Shown: positions 44,675-53,653, numbered from the stretch's first letter. The stretch is 64,000 bases of DNA from Simiduia aestuariiviva (GCF_014192475.1 NZ_JACHXZ010000002.1:602524-666523), one strand, 5' to 3'. Translations and numbers: made by a program. Notes: generated by a model not told the origin, from the sequence alone.

Positions 44675-45631
44675 CTAAGGCGCGTCCACATTAATCCAAG
44701 TGAATTTTTCCGGATCTAGCTTCCTTTCCTCATCGATGGAGTACGCCACTAAACGACCGTATTTGACGGCACTGTAATCTAAGCAGGCAAGGTTATCCGC
44801 GATGGGTGTAGGTCGACCAGAGAGCCAATAATGACCAATAAACAGCGGCACTTCTTGCTTACCGTAGCGGGTAATCGCCAGGTGCTCGCCAGGCTCAATA
44901 GGTTGTCGAGCGATGTCATCGGGCAACGGATCAGGCTGAAATGCCAAATCGCCATAGGTTTTTGGCTTACGCCCCCAAAAACGAGCGCGAAATGATCGCC
45001 GCTCAAACCCTTCGGCACTGCGCATTGCTGCCCCCTGAGGTAGCGGCAAGTCGCGCCCCCGCGTTAATCGGTTGATACATTTCCACTCGAAGGAATCGCC
45101 ATCGGCCACGGCATCCAAGAATGCCTGATCAATTCGATTGGATGGATACCGACACTTAAATTCATCAATAAGCGCCTGATCCCAGCAAGCGTGAACAACA
45201 CGGAAATTGGGAAATTCAAGAAATAGTGGCAGCTGCTTAAACCACGCGAGATAGTCTTGCCACTCGCCAGGGTAATCGGCGAATTGCTCCAAGGTTTCTG
45301 CAATGAGTCGATTGTGCCGCTTAGTGTGTTCGCGCAAAAAAGTGCGTCCAGAGTCTTCCGGTGCGCGAGTATGGTAGGCAATGGCATCGAATTCGTGATT
45401 CCCCATTACCATTTGCGCACTGCCGGCATCGCACATTCGCTTGACGATTTGCAGCGCCTCTCGGATGCGCGGCCCACGATCAACCACATCACCGGCAAAC
45501 ACCGCCTGCCGCTGCGGGTGTTGAAATACACCATTGACCGCGCGGTACCCTAACTTTTCCAATAGAAGAGTCAAAGAGTTTGCACAGCCGTGCACATCAC
45601 CAATTATGTCGAAGCCGCTATGCGACGTCAT
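44675..45631 (-). CDS. Metallophosphoesterase (calcineurin-like)
   Basis: The dimetal motifs are complete: GDVHGC, GDVVDRGP, MGNHEFD, and later histidines in HACWD and GHYW. At 318 residues it is longer than ApaH or PrpA phosphatases and resembles the serine/threonine-phosphatase-like metallophosphoesterases with a C-terminal extension. Substrate is uncertain (phosphoprotein, nucleotide or other phosphoester). It lies between nadK (21 bp upstream) and the rhomboid gene (2 bp downstream) in the same direction. Confidence 0.88.
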   Translation of the reverse strand: MTSHSGFDIIGDVHGCANSLTLLLEKLGYRAVNGVFQHPQRQAVFAGDVVDRGPRIREALQIVKRMCDAGSAQMVMGNHEFDAIAYHTRAPEDSGRTFLREHTKRHNRLIAETLEQFADYPGEWQDYLAWFKQLPLFLEFPNFRVVHACWDQALIDEFKCRYPSNRIDQAFLDAVADGDSFEWKCINRLTRGRDLPLPQGAAMRSAEGFERRSFRARFWGRKPKTYGDLAFQPDPLPDDIARQPIEPGEHLAITRYGKQEVPLFIGHYWLSGRPTPIADNLACLDYSAVKYGRLVAYSIDEERKLDPEKFTWINVDAP

Positions 45632-45652
45632 CGGGACACCTCGATTACTGCC

Positions 45653-46534
45653 TCAGTCTACCAAGTGACTACCCCACCCCAATTTGGTGCGGCAGGTTTC
45701 ATAGAAGTTGTGATTGAGCGGATGGATCAATTGCAATCGGTGAGGTTTCTTATGCACGTGAATCTCATCCCCGGGCTCAGCCACGACGTGCGTCTGGCCA
45801 TCACAAGTTACGTGCGGCGACGTCGTGTTGTGCTCGCCGACTAAAATTTTAATTTCACTATTGCCATCCACCACAATGGGTCGGCTGGACAAGGTGTGCG
45901 GGTTCATGGGCACGAGTACGATGGCCTCTAGCCGCGGATGCATTATTGGACCACCACCGCTCAGTGCGTATGCAGTTGAACCAGTGGGTGTCGAAATAAT
46001 AAGTCCATCAGAGCGCTGGCTATAGACGAATTGGCCATCGATATACAATTCAAACTCGATCATGCGAATAAACTGCCCCGGGTGCAGCACCACATCATTG
46101 AGGGCATCGCCCTGCCCTACCGCTTTGCCGTTACGGGTCACCGCCATGTCGAGCAAAAAGCGGGATTCCATCATGAATTTACCCGCCAACACTTCAGCGG
46201 TTTTCTCTTCAATTTCATCCGGCGAGATATCGGTAAGAAAGCCCAATCTGCCTCGATTGACTCCAAGCAGAGGCACCTTATGTTTAGCCAGAGAACGCGC
46301 TGCTCCGAGCAAACTACCGTCGCCACCAACCACAATCACCAAATCGCAACGTTGGCCAAGCGTCTCCCGGTTAGCCACTTCACAATTGTGGCTTGGAAAG
46401 TCTCGCGTCAAGGTATCATCGAGCAGGACGTGTTTATTTTCCCGCTCCAGAAACTTAATCAATCGCTTTAATGTGTAGGTAGCGCGATCGCCGCCCAGCC
46501 GGCCAATTAGCCCGACCGTGGAAAACTCTGCCAT
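45653..46534 (-). CDS. nadK: NAD kinase
   Basis: This enzyme phosphorylates NAD to NADP with ATP. The 293-residue protein has the GGDGSLLGAARSL motif holding the catalytic Asp, NRGRLGFLTDI, and TGSTAYALSGGGPI, all typical. It begins a co-directional run nadK-metallophosphoesterase-rhomboid. It is divergent from a DUF1853 gene across 92 bp. No good ribosome-binding site is visible before the ATG. Confidence 0.96.
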   Translation of the reverse strand: MAEFSTVGLIGRLGGDRATYTLKRLIKFLERENKHVLLDDTLTRDFPSHNCEVANRETLGQRCDLVIVVGGDGSLLGAARSLAKHKVPLLGVNRGRLGFLTDISPDEIEEKTAEVLAGKFMMESRFLLDMAVTRNGKAVGQGDALNDVVLHPGQFIRMIEFELYIDGQFVYSQRSDGLIISTPTGSTAYALSGGGPIMHPRLEAIVLVPMNPHTLSSRPIVVDGNSEIKILVGEHNTTSPHVTCDGQTHVVAEPGDEIHVHKKPHRLQLIHPLNHNFYETCRTKLGWGSHLVD

Positions 46535-46626
46535 GTTGTTGACACTCTGCTACAAGGGCCCGACAGTATAACGCCTGAGGATTGAATTGACATGACCCAC
46601 TCCCAACCCAGTACGCTGAGAATTAC

Positions 46627-47595
46627 ATGGACGACAGGCAGCTTCTTCGTGATCTAACTTGGTGTATAGAGGCCCCATCGCTGATCAACTCACCCTCGTG
46701 GGACGGCCTACAACCGCTGCAATCCCTGCTCGCAGAGGCAAAACTTGCCGCCCTGCCAATCGTCAAACCGGCGCCTAGGCTTGGCCACTATTACGAACAA
46801 CTGTGGCAACATTTGCTGACGGACCGACTTTCATGGCCGCTGGTCGCAGCGAATCGGCAGATCAGTGCAGGCGGCAAGACCCTTGGCGCTCTCGATTTAC
46901 TGCACTATGCACCCTCAATCAACACCTATTGTCATACTGAGCTGGCAGTTAAATTCTACCTCCGCCACGAATCCGGAGACGCTCAGCACCACTGGATTGG
47001 CCCCAATGCAATCGACCGACTGGATATTAAGATACAGCGCCTCACCAACCACCAGCTGCCGCTGCCGCAGCATCCGGAGTCAAAGGCTGCAATAGATGCT
47101 TGGATAGCGTCAAAATCGCTACCAAACAGGGAGTGTGCGAGCTGGCAAAGCAAGATGGTGGTACAAGGCTGGCTGTTTCATCCACTGCAGGAACAAACAA
47201 AACCGGCGCACGCCAGCATTAATCCTCAACATCTGAGGGGCCATTGGCTGCATCATTCGGCGGCAATTCCACAGTCGGCGCAATCTGCACACTGGATATT
47301 ATTGCCAAGACTTTACTGGCTAGCCCGCGCCTTGATAAAGCGAGAGGCATGTGTGCACAGCGACAGCATTGGATGCTGGCAAAATTTACGCCTCAACCAA
47401 CCCGTGCACCTAACCGCTAAATCCCTCGCTCACTGCTTACGCCAGCAACAAAATAGCGCGCAACCACAAGCCTTGCTCTTGGCAGCCGTGGTACCGGATG
47501 GAAACTACTGGCGGGAAATTGATCGATGGATGTTGGTGCCAGATGGCTGGCCTCAACCCAGAACCCGTTCGGCCTTGCCACCTTTTAGCAAATAA
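46627..47595 (+). CDS. DUF1853 family protein, possible PD-(D/E)XK-type fold
   Basis: This 322-residue protein shows the DUF1853 pattern: RLGHYYEQLWQHLL, KTLGALDLLH, CHTELAVKFYL and WIGPNAIDRLDIKI. The series LD...E-x-A-V-K resembles the acidic-x-K catalytic arrangement of PD-(D/E)XK nucleases, but activity is only inferred. There is no signal peptide. The end overlaps the convergent CNBD-rhodanese gene by 43 bp. Confidence 0.82.
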   Translation: MDDRQLLRDLTWCIEAPSLINSPSWDGLQPLQSLLAEAKLAALPIVKPAPRLGHYYEQLWQHLLTDRLSWPLVAANRQISAGGKTLGALDLLHYAPSINTYCHTELAVKFYLRHESGDAQHHWIGPNAIDRLDIKIQRLTNHQLPLPQHPESKAAIDAWIASKSLPNRECASWQSKMVVQGWLFHPLQEQTKPAHASINPQHLRGHWLHHSAAIPQSAQSAHWILLPRLYWLARALIKREACVHSDSIGCWQNLRLNQPVHLTAKSLAHCLRQQQNSAQPQALLLAAVVPDGNYWREIDRWMLVPDGWPQPRTRSALPPFSK

Positions 47596-48683
47596 TCTGC
47601 ACCTGCCACCAAGAGTTGCTGGCGCAAACTTGCATCTTGATTAACACCGCGATGCAAATAGCTGACGTTATAGCCTAACTTTTGCAATAGAGAAGTCGCC
47701 GCATTAGATCGACGACCAGTGTCACAATAGAGAACATACTCTTGCGAGATATCTAGCATTCTGGTTTTCAACCGCAATAAGCTCACGGGGATATTTACCG
47801 CGCGCGGCAAATGCCCTAACGCGTACTCGTCTTCGGTTCGCACATCGATCAACACCGCCTGCTCTTGCACAGTATTCAGCGCAGAAAGGGGCAAGCTATT
47901 CACCTGAGGTTCCTTCAGCAGGCGAATAAAATCCTGTTTATCCATGACCATTAACACCCCATCGCTGGTCATACGCACCGTGGCATTGCGCACAGTCTCG
48001 TTAACTAACGCATCTTCGCCAAAACAGCGGCCCGGTCCAATATCTGCCAAATGCTGAGGGCGCTGTACCCCATCGGCAGAGCGCAACACTTCAGCATTCC
48101 CTTCCTTAATAAAATAACAGCCATCGCCAACCTCGCCTTGCCGCAAGATCACCTCGCCCTGCTCCACCACTCTGGGCTGCAAGCGACTGAATATTTCACC
48201 AATGTTTGTGGGCGGCACTTTAAAAAACAGATTGGATTTTAATATGGTTAACATCCAATCGACATCCTCATCCAGCTCCGGCTGGTAAGCGGTATCAATT
48301 TTTAAATACTCGGCCACCTGGCTCCACGTTAAAAGTTTGTCGAGCTGATCACTATTGATCCGTAGCACACTACAATCTGTAAGCGCTATTGCGGTGCAAG
48401 GTCTGGGTTGTTCAGGCACAAGCGGAAAAAGGCTACTGCGCCCTTTAACTATTTCAGCAACCCCATTGGGGTAGGAAAACTCCACATCACCATGCAACAA
48501 ATAGATGTGCTGACGATCAAAGCTTCCCGCCTCAAACAGCGATTGCCCTTTGAACACCATCTGCTCAGGGCAATGTTGTAGCAGCTCGCGCAAGTGAGCG
48601 TCACCCATGGCCTTCAACGGCACCAAAGTACGCACCCAACCAAAATCCAAACCCTTGTCATCTGTAGACAATGCCACGTCCAT
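47553..48683 (-). CDS. Tandem cyclic-nucleotide-binding domains fused to rhodanese
   Basis: Three domains in 376 residues: a first cNMP-binding-like domain (~10-125, LLHGDVEFSYPNG), a second more typical one (~150-265, ILRQGEVGDGCYFIKEGNAEV, GRCFGEDALVNETVRNATVRM), and a C-terminal rhodanese domain (~270-365) with active-site Cys320 in YCDTGRRS. The second domain has Glu after FGE but Asn-Ala-Thr-Val where PKA/CRP types have an Arg phosphate ligand, so its nucleotide preference is uncertain. Its ATG directly follows the stop of the upstream PLP enzyme gene, so they are one operon, perhaps in sulfur handling. Confidence 0.88.
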   Translation of the reverse strand: MDVALSTDDKGLDFGWVRTLVPLKAMGDAHLRELLQHCPEQMVFKGQSLFEAGSFDRQHIYLLHGDVEFSYPNGVAEIVKGRSSLFPLVPEQPRPCTAIALTDCSVLRINSDQLDKLLTWSQVAEYLKIDTAYQPELDEDVDWMLTILKSNLFFKVPPTNIGEIFSRLQPRVVEQGEVILRQGEVGDGCYFIKEGNAEVLRSADGVQRPQHLADIGPGRCFGEDALVNETVRNATVRMTSDGVLMVMDKQDFIRLLKEPQVNSLPLSALNTVQEQAVLIDVRTEDEYALGHLPRAVNIPVSLLRLKTRMLDISQEYVLYCDTGRRSNAATSLLQKLGYNVSYLHRGVNQDASLRQQLLVAGADYLLKGGKAERVLG

Positions 48684-49700
48684 CTATTTTCTCGCTGTCT
48701 TAAAGTGCAGGCCGCGCAAACCTTGCAAGCCACCGGTATGAATGGCCAACAACTTACTGCCAGCCGGCCACAATCCAGCCTTTGCCTGCTGCTGAATGAC
48801 CCAAAATAATTTGGCAGTATACACCTGATCTAACTGCACTCCGGTGTCTCGCTTAAATTCGATCATGAAGGCCTCCAGCTCGGGAGTGCTGCGTCCGTAC
48901 CCCCCTGGGGACACGCCCTCCAACAAACGCCAATTAACCCTGTCCTGCCCATTTAACATCAGGTTAATTTCTTCCTTCAAGGTTGAGCGACCTGATTTAA
49001 GTGCACCCAAGACAGAAACGCCGGTCACCTGCGGCACATGACCCGTTGGGTAGCGCTCAGCAGCGCGCGACATACCTGGCCCATCAACGCTCGCCAGCCC
49101 CTGCGCTACTCCAGCAAGGGTCGTCCCGGTACCCACAGCTAACAGCACGTCGGTAAAACGTCCTCGCTGACCAATATCGAGCCCTAAGTGCTTACACCCT
49201 TCGAGTCCTGCGCGATTCGCCCCACCTTCAGGTACTATCCAGTCATCGTCACGACCCAAATAGTGGGCCACCTCGGATTTAATCCGAGACCAATCAGACG
49301 TAAATCCATTGCGGGCGGTTAACGCGCGATACTTTTCGCGCGACATAAAGATCAATTCCATACCGGCCGCTTCGGCATCGCACAATGTTGGGCTCAAGTG
49401 TGCGGGCCGCTCACCCCGCACTATACCCACTGTCTTGCGCCCTAACTCCTTTCCCGCCAACGCCAGCGCGTATAAGTGATTGGAGAATGCGCCGCCGAAA
49501 CTCACCCACCGAGCGGCCTTTGGCGCGCTGCAGATGTTGTAGTACAACTTGTAAAACTTATTGCCCTGACACCAAGCTGGCAGCAGGTCATCGCGACGAA
49601 TCCAACATTCGATCGACAGCGAATCCAGCACCGGCCACGATAATTTTTCCATCGGCACCTTGGCCGCGATCTCCGCCAATGCTGGTAAACGTGCAACCAT
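48684..49700 (-). CDS. D-cysteine desulfhydrase / ACC deaminase-like PLP enzyme
   Basis: This 338-residue fold-type II PLP enzyme has the Schiff-base lysine in PAWCQGNKFYKLYYN and the phosphate-binding loop LLAVGTGTTLAGVAQG. Family members either deaminate 1-aminocyclopropane-1-carboxylate or release sulfide, ammonia and pyruvate from D-cysteine; the motif set does not settle which. D-cysteine desulfhydrase is favoured because the next gene in the operon codes for a rhodanese. Its stop and the next start are adjacent (TAG ATG). Upstream, 12 bp away, ends the coiled-coil gene. Confidence 0.87.
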   Translation of the reverse strand: MVARLPALAEIAAKVPMEKLSWPVLDSLSIECWIRRDDLLPAWCQGNKFYKLYYNICSAPKAARWVSFGGAFSNHLYALALAGKELGRKTVGIVRGERPAHLSPTLCDAEAAGMELIFMSREKYRALTARNGFTSDWSRIKSEVAHYLGRDDDWIVPEGGANRAGLEGCKHLGLDIGQRGRFTDVLLAVGTGTTLAGVAQGLASVDGPGMSRAAERYPTGHVPQVTGVSVLGALKSGRSTLKEEINLMLNGQDRVNWRLLEGVSPGGYGRSTPELEAFMIEFKRDTGVQLDQVYTAKLFWVIQQQAKAGLWPAGSKLLAIHTGGLQGLRGLHFKTARK

Positions 49701-49712
49701 CTCAACGGTGCC

Positions 49713-51050
49713 TCAGGACATTACCGCAAACGTCTGCGCTACCTGTGCTCGATGCTCGGCACAGCGGTCATTTTCACCTGGGTGGAAGTCATTGGGATTG
49801 TGAACCCGCTCGATATGGGCGCCACACACACTGCCATCAGCCTTTAACGCACAACAGGTCGGATTGTTGTAATGCGTCAACCAAGTGCGATATTGGCTGG
49901 CCGTTAAACCGCATTTTTTAGCTGCATAATCCTGCGGATTTTCAGTGTATTGGGTGAGTTCAGATACCGGAATAGTAATGTGGCCAGCGCCCGGCTGATA
50001 GGCCACAAAATTGATACCTTGCTCCTGTAGCCGATGCAATATTTCATCGCCGCTGTTACCCAGCAAGCTTTGAACCTCGGCACGCAGGCGCGCTATTTCT
50101 TCGTTCAGGCTGGCCTCCTGCTCATTGCGATACAACAACTCCATGTCTCGCATTTGAATCATGTCTTGCAGATCGGTTGTGGCAGCATCTAGCTTCAACT
50201 GCATTTCCACTTCATATTGCTGACGTAAAGACTGCACACTTTCCTGCTCACCAGCTTGCGCCGATTTGAGCTTGTGCTCAAAATATTCCCGGATTCCAGC
50301 CATCTTGGCGACTTGAGAATCCATTTTTTCTTTGAGCTGCTGATGCGCCTGATTCAATTGCTGCAGTTCACTATCTCGCGCAGCTAACGCCTCCTGGTAT
50401 CGGGCGAGCCGACTTTGATGCTCTTGCTTGAGTGAATCCACTTGCTGCTGGAATTGATTGCGCTGCACGCTCATTCGAAATCGCTGCTCTTTCAGCAATT
50501 GCGCCATTTGACTACGCGCTTCAGATTCCAACTTAGCTTTTAGCGCTCGCGCCGATGCGGTATCAACGGCATCAGCGGGTGCGCGCTTTACCGGCTCTGC
50601 CGATTGCTTCCAAATCAAGCCCAGCTTGTTTGCTTTAACGGATTTTTTTAGCAGCGCAAAATGATTCGAACCCGACTCTACATTGGGATCCCATAGTCTG
50701 GGCTGATGCCACTCAATGGGGCATTGAGATGCGCAGGCTAAGCGAATTGCACCCGCACCTAGATCAGGGCCACTGGCCGCCGAATCAGCTAACTGGGATA
50801 AGGGAATATTCCAGCGACGATCAGGAAAGCCTTCAGCATCAAATTCCACCAAAAAGAAAACCGTTGATTTTACAAATAGATGGCTACTGATTCGCACATA
50901 CACCGCTCGAACTTGCTTATTGGCAAATTCAGGGATAGGTACATAGCCGTCCAAAATCGCCTCAAACTCCGGATACAACATCTCCCGAGCAATACGATTT
51001 CCGTCAAATACATAGATGGCTTCAGCCAACTCATGGGCGTCTAGCGGCAT
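49713..51050 (-). CDS. Coiled-coil protein with Cys/His-rich C-terminus
   Basis: This 445-residue protein has an N-terminal globular domain (~1-170, PLDAHELAEAIYVFDGNRI ... WEFD-like strands), then a long coiled coil (~180-345, rich in Gln, Glu and Arg), then a C-terminal region with CCALKADGSVCGAHIERVH ... HPGENDRCAEH, which could bind zinc. I do not recognise a named family. The frame opens at 51119, but the ATG at 51050 with GGGAA ~8 nt upstream fits better. It is co-directional with the PLP-rhodanese pair downstream. Confidence 0.78.
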   Translation of the reverse strand: MPLDAHELAEAIYVFDGNRIAREMLYPEFEAILDGYVPIPEFANKQVRAVYVRISSHLFVKSTVFFLVEFDAEGFPDRRWNIPLSQLADSAASGPDLGAGAIRLACASQCPIEWHQPRLWDPNVESGSNHFALLKKSVKANKLGLIWKQSAEPVKRAPADAVDTASARALKAKLESEARSQMAQLLKEQRFRMSVQRNQFQQQVDSLKQEHQSRLARYQEALAARDSELQQLNQAHQQLKEKMDSQVAKMAGIREYFEHKLKSAQAGEQESVQSLRQQYEVEMQLKLDAATTDLQDMIQMRDMELLYRNEQEASLNEEIARLRAEVQSLLGNSGDEILHRLQEQGINFVAYQPGAGHITIPVSELTQYTENPQDYAAKKCGLTASQYRTWLTHYNNPTCCALKADGSVCGAHIERVHNPNDFHPGENDRCAEHRAQVAQTFAVMS

Positions 51051-51209
51051 AACTGAGTTCCCGTTCAGGCCAACGGCCCGGCCGCAAGCGATCAGCGCTG
51101 CGACATATGATCTAATCAACTATAGAGCGTGTAAGTATGATCGACAACGATGGGAAGCGATGTGATGGATTCACCAGATTGATGACGGGCCGCATTCCGG
51201 CATTGGCAA

Positions 51210-51296
51210 CTACATATCAATGAACTCACACACCCAAACCTCCTCTACATCCTCCTCGCACACCAACTCCAATAGCTCTTCGGTATAATCTTGCAT
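51210..51296 (-). CDS. Candidate 28-residue acidic microprotein
   Basis: ATG at 51296 opens 28 codons (MQDYTEELLELVCEEDVEEV continuing WVCEFIDM) to a TAG. An AAGGA ribosome-binding site lies ~8 nt upstream, and a promoter-like pair precedes it. The peptide is strongly acidic, helical, with two cysteines. It lies 160 bp before the coiled-coil gene on the same strand, so it could be a separate small protein or an upstream leader peptide. No homologue is known to me. Confidence 0.5.
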   Translation of the reverse strand: MQDYTEELLELVCEEDVEEVWVCEFIDM

Positions 51297-51312
51297 GCCT
51301 TTATTCCTTAAA

Positions 51313-51341
51313 TTTATATTTCATTCATTTGCGCCAAGCAA
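51313..51341 (-). promoter_or_regulatory. Putative sigma70 promoter of the microprotein
   Basis: On the minus strand, TTGCTT (51336-51341) and TATAAA (51313-51318) are separated by 17 bp, with the small reading frame starting 17 bp downstream. The -35 differs from consensus at two positions. Confidence 0.45.
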
Positions 51342-51696
51342 CTCACAGTAGACCACCCAGATGACACTGCCATGACACAACTAGCGCCCCCTCAAACCAT
51401 TGTTAGTGGTGGCAATTCGCGAATGCTGCCAAAACTCATGCCTTCTGCGGAAATCGAGAATTAACAGCTATCAGGGGGTTGGCGCAGCGGAAGCTAGGCG
51501 CAACTGAAGGCACACGAAGGACTGAAGGTCGTGCCACACACAACATAGCATTGACTTGCAGGCAGCCTGTTTATGGAATCAATCGCCTTCCAAGAGCAAG
51601 TGTTGTCATCAGAGATCAAAGATTGAAGCGAACAACGAAATCAGACCAGCATAAGGTTTGCGCCAATCCTGCGTGGAGAAATGCTTTTTCAGGCAT
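51342..51696. other. Gene-free stretch before the Val-Asp tRNA terminator
   Basis: I see no coding frame with a ribosome-binding site, no RNA gene and no clear repeat in these 355 bp. The frame on the plus strand at 51479-51733 runs into the tRNA terminator and tRNA-Asp and is not credible. Confidence 0.5.
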
Positions 51697-51722
51697 AAAA
51701 AAGCCCCGACAGTGTCGAGGCT
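51697..51722 (-). terminator. Terminator of the tRNA-Val/tRNA-Asp operon
   Basis: On the minus strand AGCCTCGAC-ACT-GTCGGGGCT forms a 9-bp stem with one T-G wobble, followed by six T. It lies 12 bp beyond the tRNA-Asp CCA end. Confidence 0.88.
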
Positions 51723-51733
51723 ATTTTATTTAG

Positions 51734-51810
51734 TGGCGGACCGGACGGGACTCGAACCCGCGACCTCCGGCGTGACAGGCCGGCATTCTAACCAACTGAA
51801 CTACCGGTCC
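51734..51810 (-). tRNA. tRNA-Asp(GTC)
   Basis: The 77-nt cloverleaf has acceptor GGACCGG/CCGGTCC, anticodon loop CTGTCAC, T-loop TTCGAGT and encoded CCA. It is the second gene of a two-tRNA transcript after tRNA-Val. Confidence 0.97.
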
Positions 51811-51856
51811 GCATAACCGGTGTGGCGTGATTAACGGCGTTAAGCACTGCCAAATA

Positions 51857-51932
51857 TGGTGGGTGGTACAGGGGTCGAACCTGTGACCTACGCCTTGTAA
51901 GGGCGCCGCTCTACCAACTGAGCTAACCACCC
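51857..51932 (-). tRNA. tRNA-Val(TAC)
   Basis: The 76-nt cloverleaf has acceptor GGGTGGT/ACCACCC, D-arm AGCTCAGTTGGTAGAGC, anticodon loop CTTACAA, T-loop TTCGACC and encoded CCA. It is first in the transcript, directly downstream of a strong promoter. Confidence 0.97.
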
Positions 51933-51949
51933 GTTGTTCAGAGCCGCGC

Positions 51950-51977
51950 ATTCTACGCGTTTAACTGTGCCTGTCAA
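51950..51977 (-). promoter_or_regulatory. Strong promoter of the Val-Asp tRNA operon
   Basis: On the minus strand, TTGACA (51972-51977, perfect -35) is followed after 16 bp by TAGAAT (51950-51955). A GC-rich discriminator (GCGCGGC) follows, as in stringently controlled stable-RNA promoters. Confidence 0.88.
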
Positions 51978-52066
51978 CGACTTTTAGAAAAAAGCTAACA
52001 ATTTGATTTATATACGCTTTTTGACCACAAATTAACCAGCTGGCAGGCTCCATCAAAGGCGCTACA

Positions 52067-53578
52067 ATGGCGCTCTTTGGACAACGGACACCAGGCCCCT
52101 CTATGCCATGGAATACGCTGCGGCCTACGCCGTGGACAGCACTGCTATTGCTCCTTGCCAGCCCGCAACTACACGCCGCCACTGGCGACAGCACACCTTT
52201 GGGGTTTTGGATACTCGCCTCCTTGTCAGTTCTGCAGGCGGCAATGATCTTTTTACTGCAAAAAAGCCGCATAAAATATAAGCGTGCGCGCAACAACTTA
52301 GAAGCGGCAAAAGCCGGTCTCGAACACCGCATTGAAGAGCGAACTGAATCGCTGCGCACAAGCAACAACCAGCTTAGCGATGCCCTCGCCCGCCACGAAA
52401 TTGCGGAAGAGTTACTGCGCGAAACTCAAGACTACCTCCACTCAATCATCAACTCGATGCCCTCGGTACTAATTGGCGTCAGCCGACAGGGCTTAGTCAC
52501 CCTGTGGAATGCTGCAGCCGAACGGCAGCTGGGTATTAGTTCGCGCAAAGCACTTGGCCAACCCATTGACGACGTTTACCCGGAAATTGCCATAACCACC
52601 GACACCATTGAAATGGCAATCGACAGCCAAGTGCCGCAAACGCTGGAAAATATCCAACAGGGCGCAGGCAGCAATTGCCGCTACTCCGATATCACTGTTT
52701 ACCCACTCATGGCGCTGGAATTGGGCGGCGCCGTCATTCGCATAGACGACGTTACCCTTCGCGTGCGGGTAGAAACCATGATGATCCAGAATGAAAAAAT
52801 GCTATCACTCGGTGAGCTCGCAGCTGGTATGGCCCATGAAATCAACAACCCATTGGCCGCCATTCTCAACAACGTACAAAACATCACACGCCGCTTAGAT
52901 CCGTCGCTGCCCATGAACCGCGAGCAAGCGACGCAACTGTCGGTGGACCTAGAGCAGCTTAAACGCTATCTAGATCAACGGGAAATTCCAAAATTTTTGC
53001 AACACATTCGCGAAGCCGGAGAACGCTCTGCTCGGATAGTCAGCAATATGCTAGAGTTTTCACGCAATCAGTATCGCGACCACCAACCTACTCACATCCC
53101 CGAATTGCTCAACAACTCACTTGAACTCGCCATCCACAGCATGCAACTCGACACCGGCGAAGAAACAGAATTGCCGAGAATTCAAAAAAATTACGCCACC
53201 AATTTACCGCCACTCACCTGCTCTGCGGTAGAGATACAACAAGTCATACTCAACCTGCTCCGCAATGCCTTTCAGGCTTTTAAGCAACAAGATTACGGCG
53301 CGCCACTGAACCCCACGATCACCCTCAACGCCTACCAAGAGAACGATTGGTTTTGCATAGAAGTCGCCGACAATGGTCCGGGTATTCAAGAGTCCGTCCG
53401 ACGACACATTTTTGAACCCTTTTTCACCACCAAGGAAGTTGGTCAAGGCACCGGACTAGGACTGTCCGTGTCTTACTTTATTATCACTGAACACCATGGC
53501 GGCACCATTCAAGTAGAATCCACACCGGGCCTTGGCAGCTGTTTTAAAATCCGCCTACCGGGAACGCCCAGCCACTAG
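52067..53578 (+). CDS. PAS-domain sensor histidine kinase
   Basis: This 503-residue kinase has a signal/anchor region and a membrane helix near 50-65 (GFWILASLSVLQAAMIFLL), a coiled-coil linker, a PAS domain (~120-235, LHSIINSMPSVLIGVSRQGL), a dimerisation domain with phospho-His in MAHEINNPLAAILNN, and an HATPase domain (N box LLRNAFQAF, G1 VADNGPGI, FEPFFTTKE, G2 GTGLGLSVS). No response regulator lies beside it, so its partner is elsewhere. AAAGG 7 nt before the ATG at 52067 supports that start over the ATG 12 codons later. No extracytoplasmic sensor domain of any size is present. Confidence 0.9.
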   Translation: MALFGQRTPGPSMPWNTLRPTPWTALLLLLASPQLHAATGDSTPLGFWILASLSVLQAAMIFLLQKSRIKYKRARNNLEAAKAGLEHRIEERTESLRTSNNQLSDALARHEIAEELLRETQDYLHSIINSMPSVLIGVSRQGLVTLWNAAAERQLGISSRKALGQPIDDVYPEIAITTDTIEMAIDSQVPQTLENIQQGAGSNCRYSDITVYPLMALELGGAVIRIDDVTLRVRVETMMIQNEKMLSLGELAAGMAHEINNPLAAILNNVQNITRRLDPSLPMNREQATQLSVDLEQLKRYLDQREIPKFLQHIREAGERSARIVSNMLEFSRNQYRDHQPTHIPELLNNSLELAIHSMQLDTGEETELPRIQKNYATNLPPLTCSAVEIQQVILNLLRNAFQAFKQQDYGAPLNPTITLNAYQENDWFCIEVADNGPGIQESVRRHIFEPFFTTKEVGQGTGLGLSVSYFIITEHHGGTIQVESTPGLGSCFKIRLPGTPSH

Positions 53579-53653
53579 CGTGCAAGCCGTCATTCACCGC
53601 AACAACACACTCACTGGTCACTTCATTGCGCCCTGCCATACACAGGGCTACCA

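Noticed and set aside
51479-51733. 84-codon plus-strand frame before tRNA-Asp
   Set aside because: It runs through the tRNA terminator, up to the tRNA-Asp 3' end, and its translation is basic and unstructured; no ribosome-binding site.
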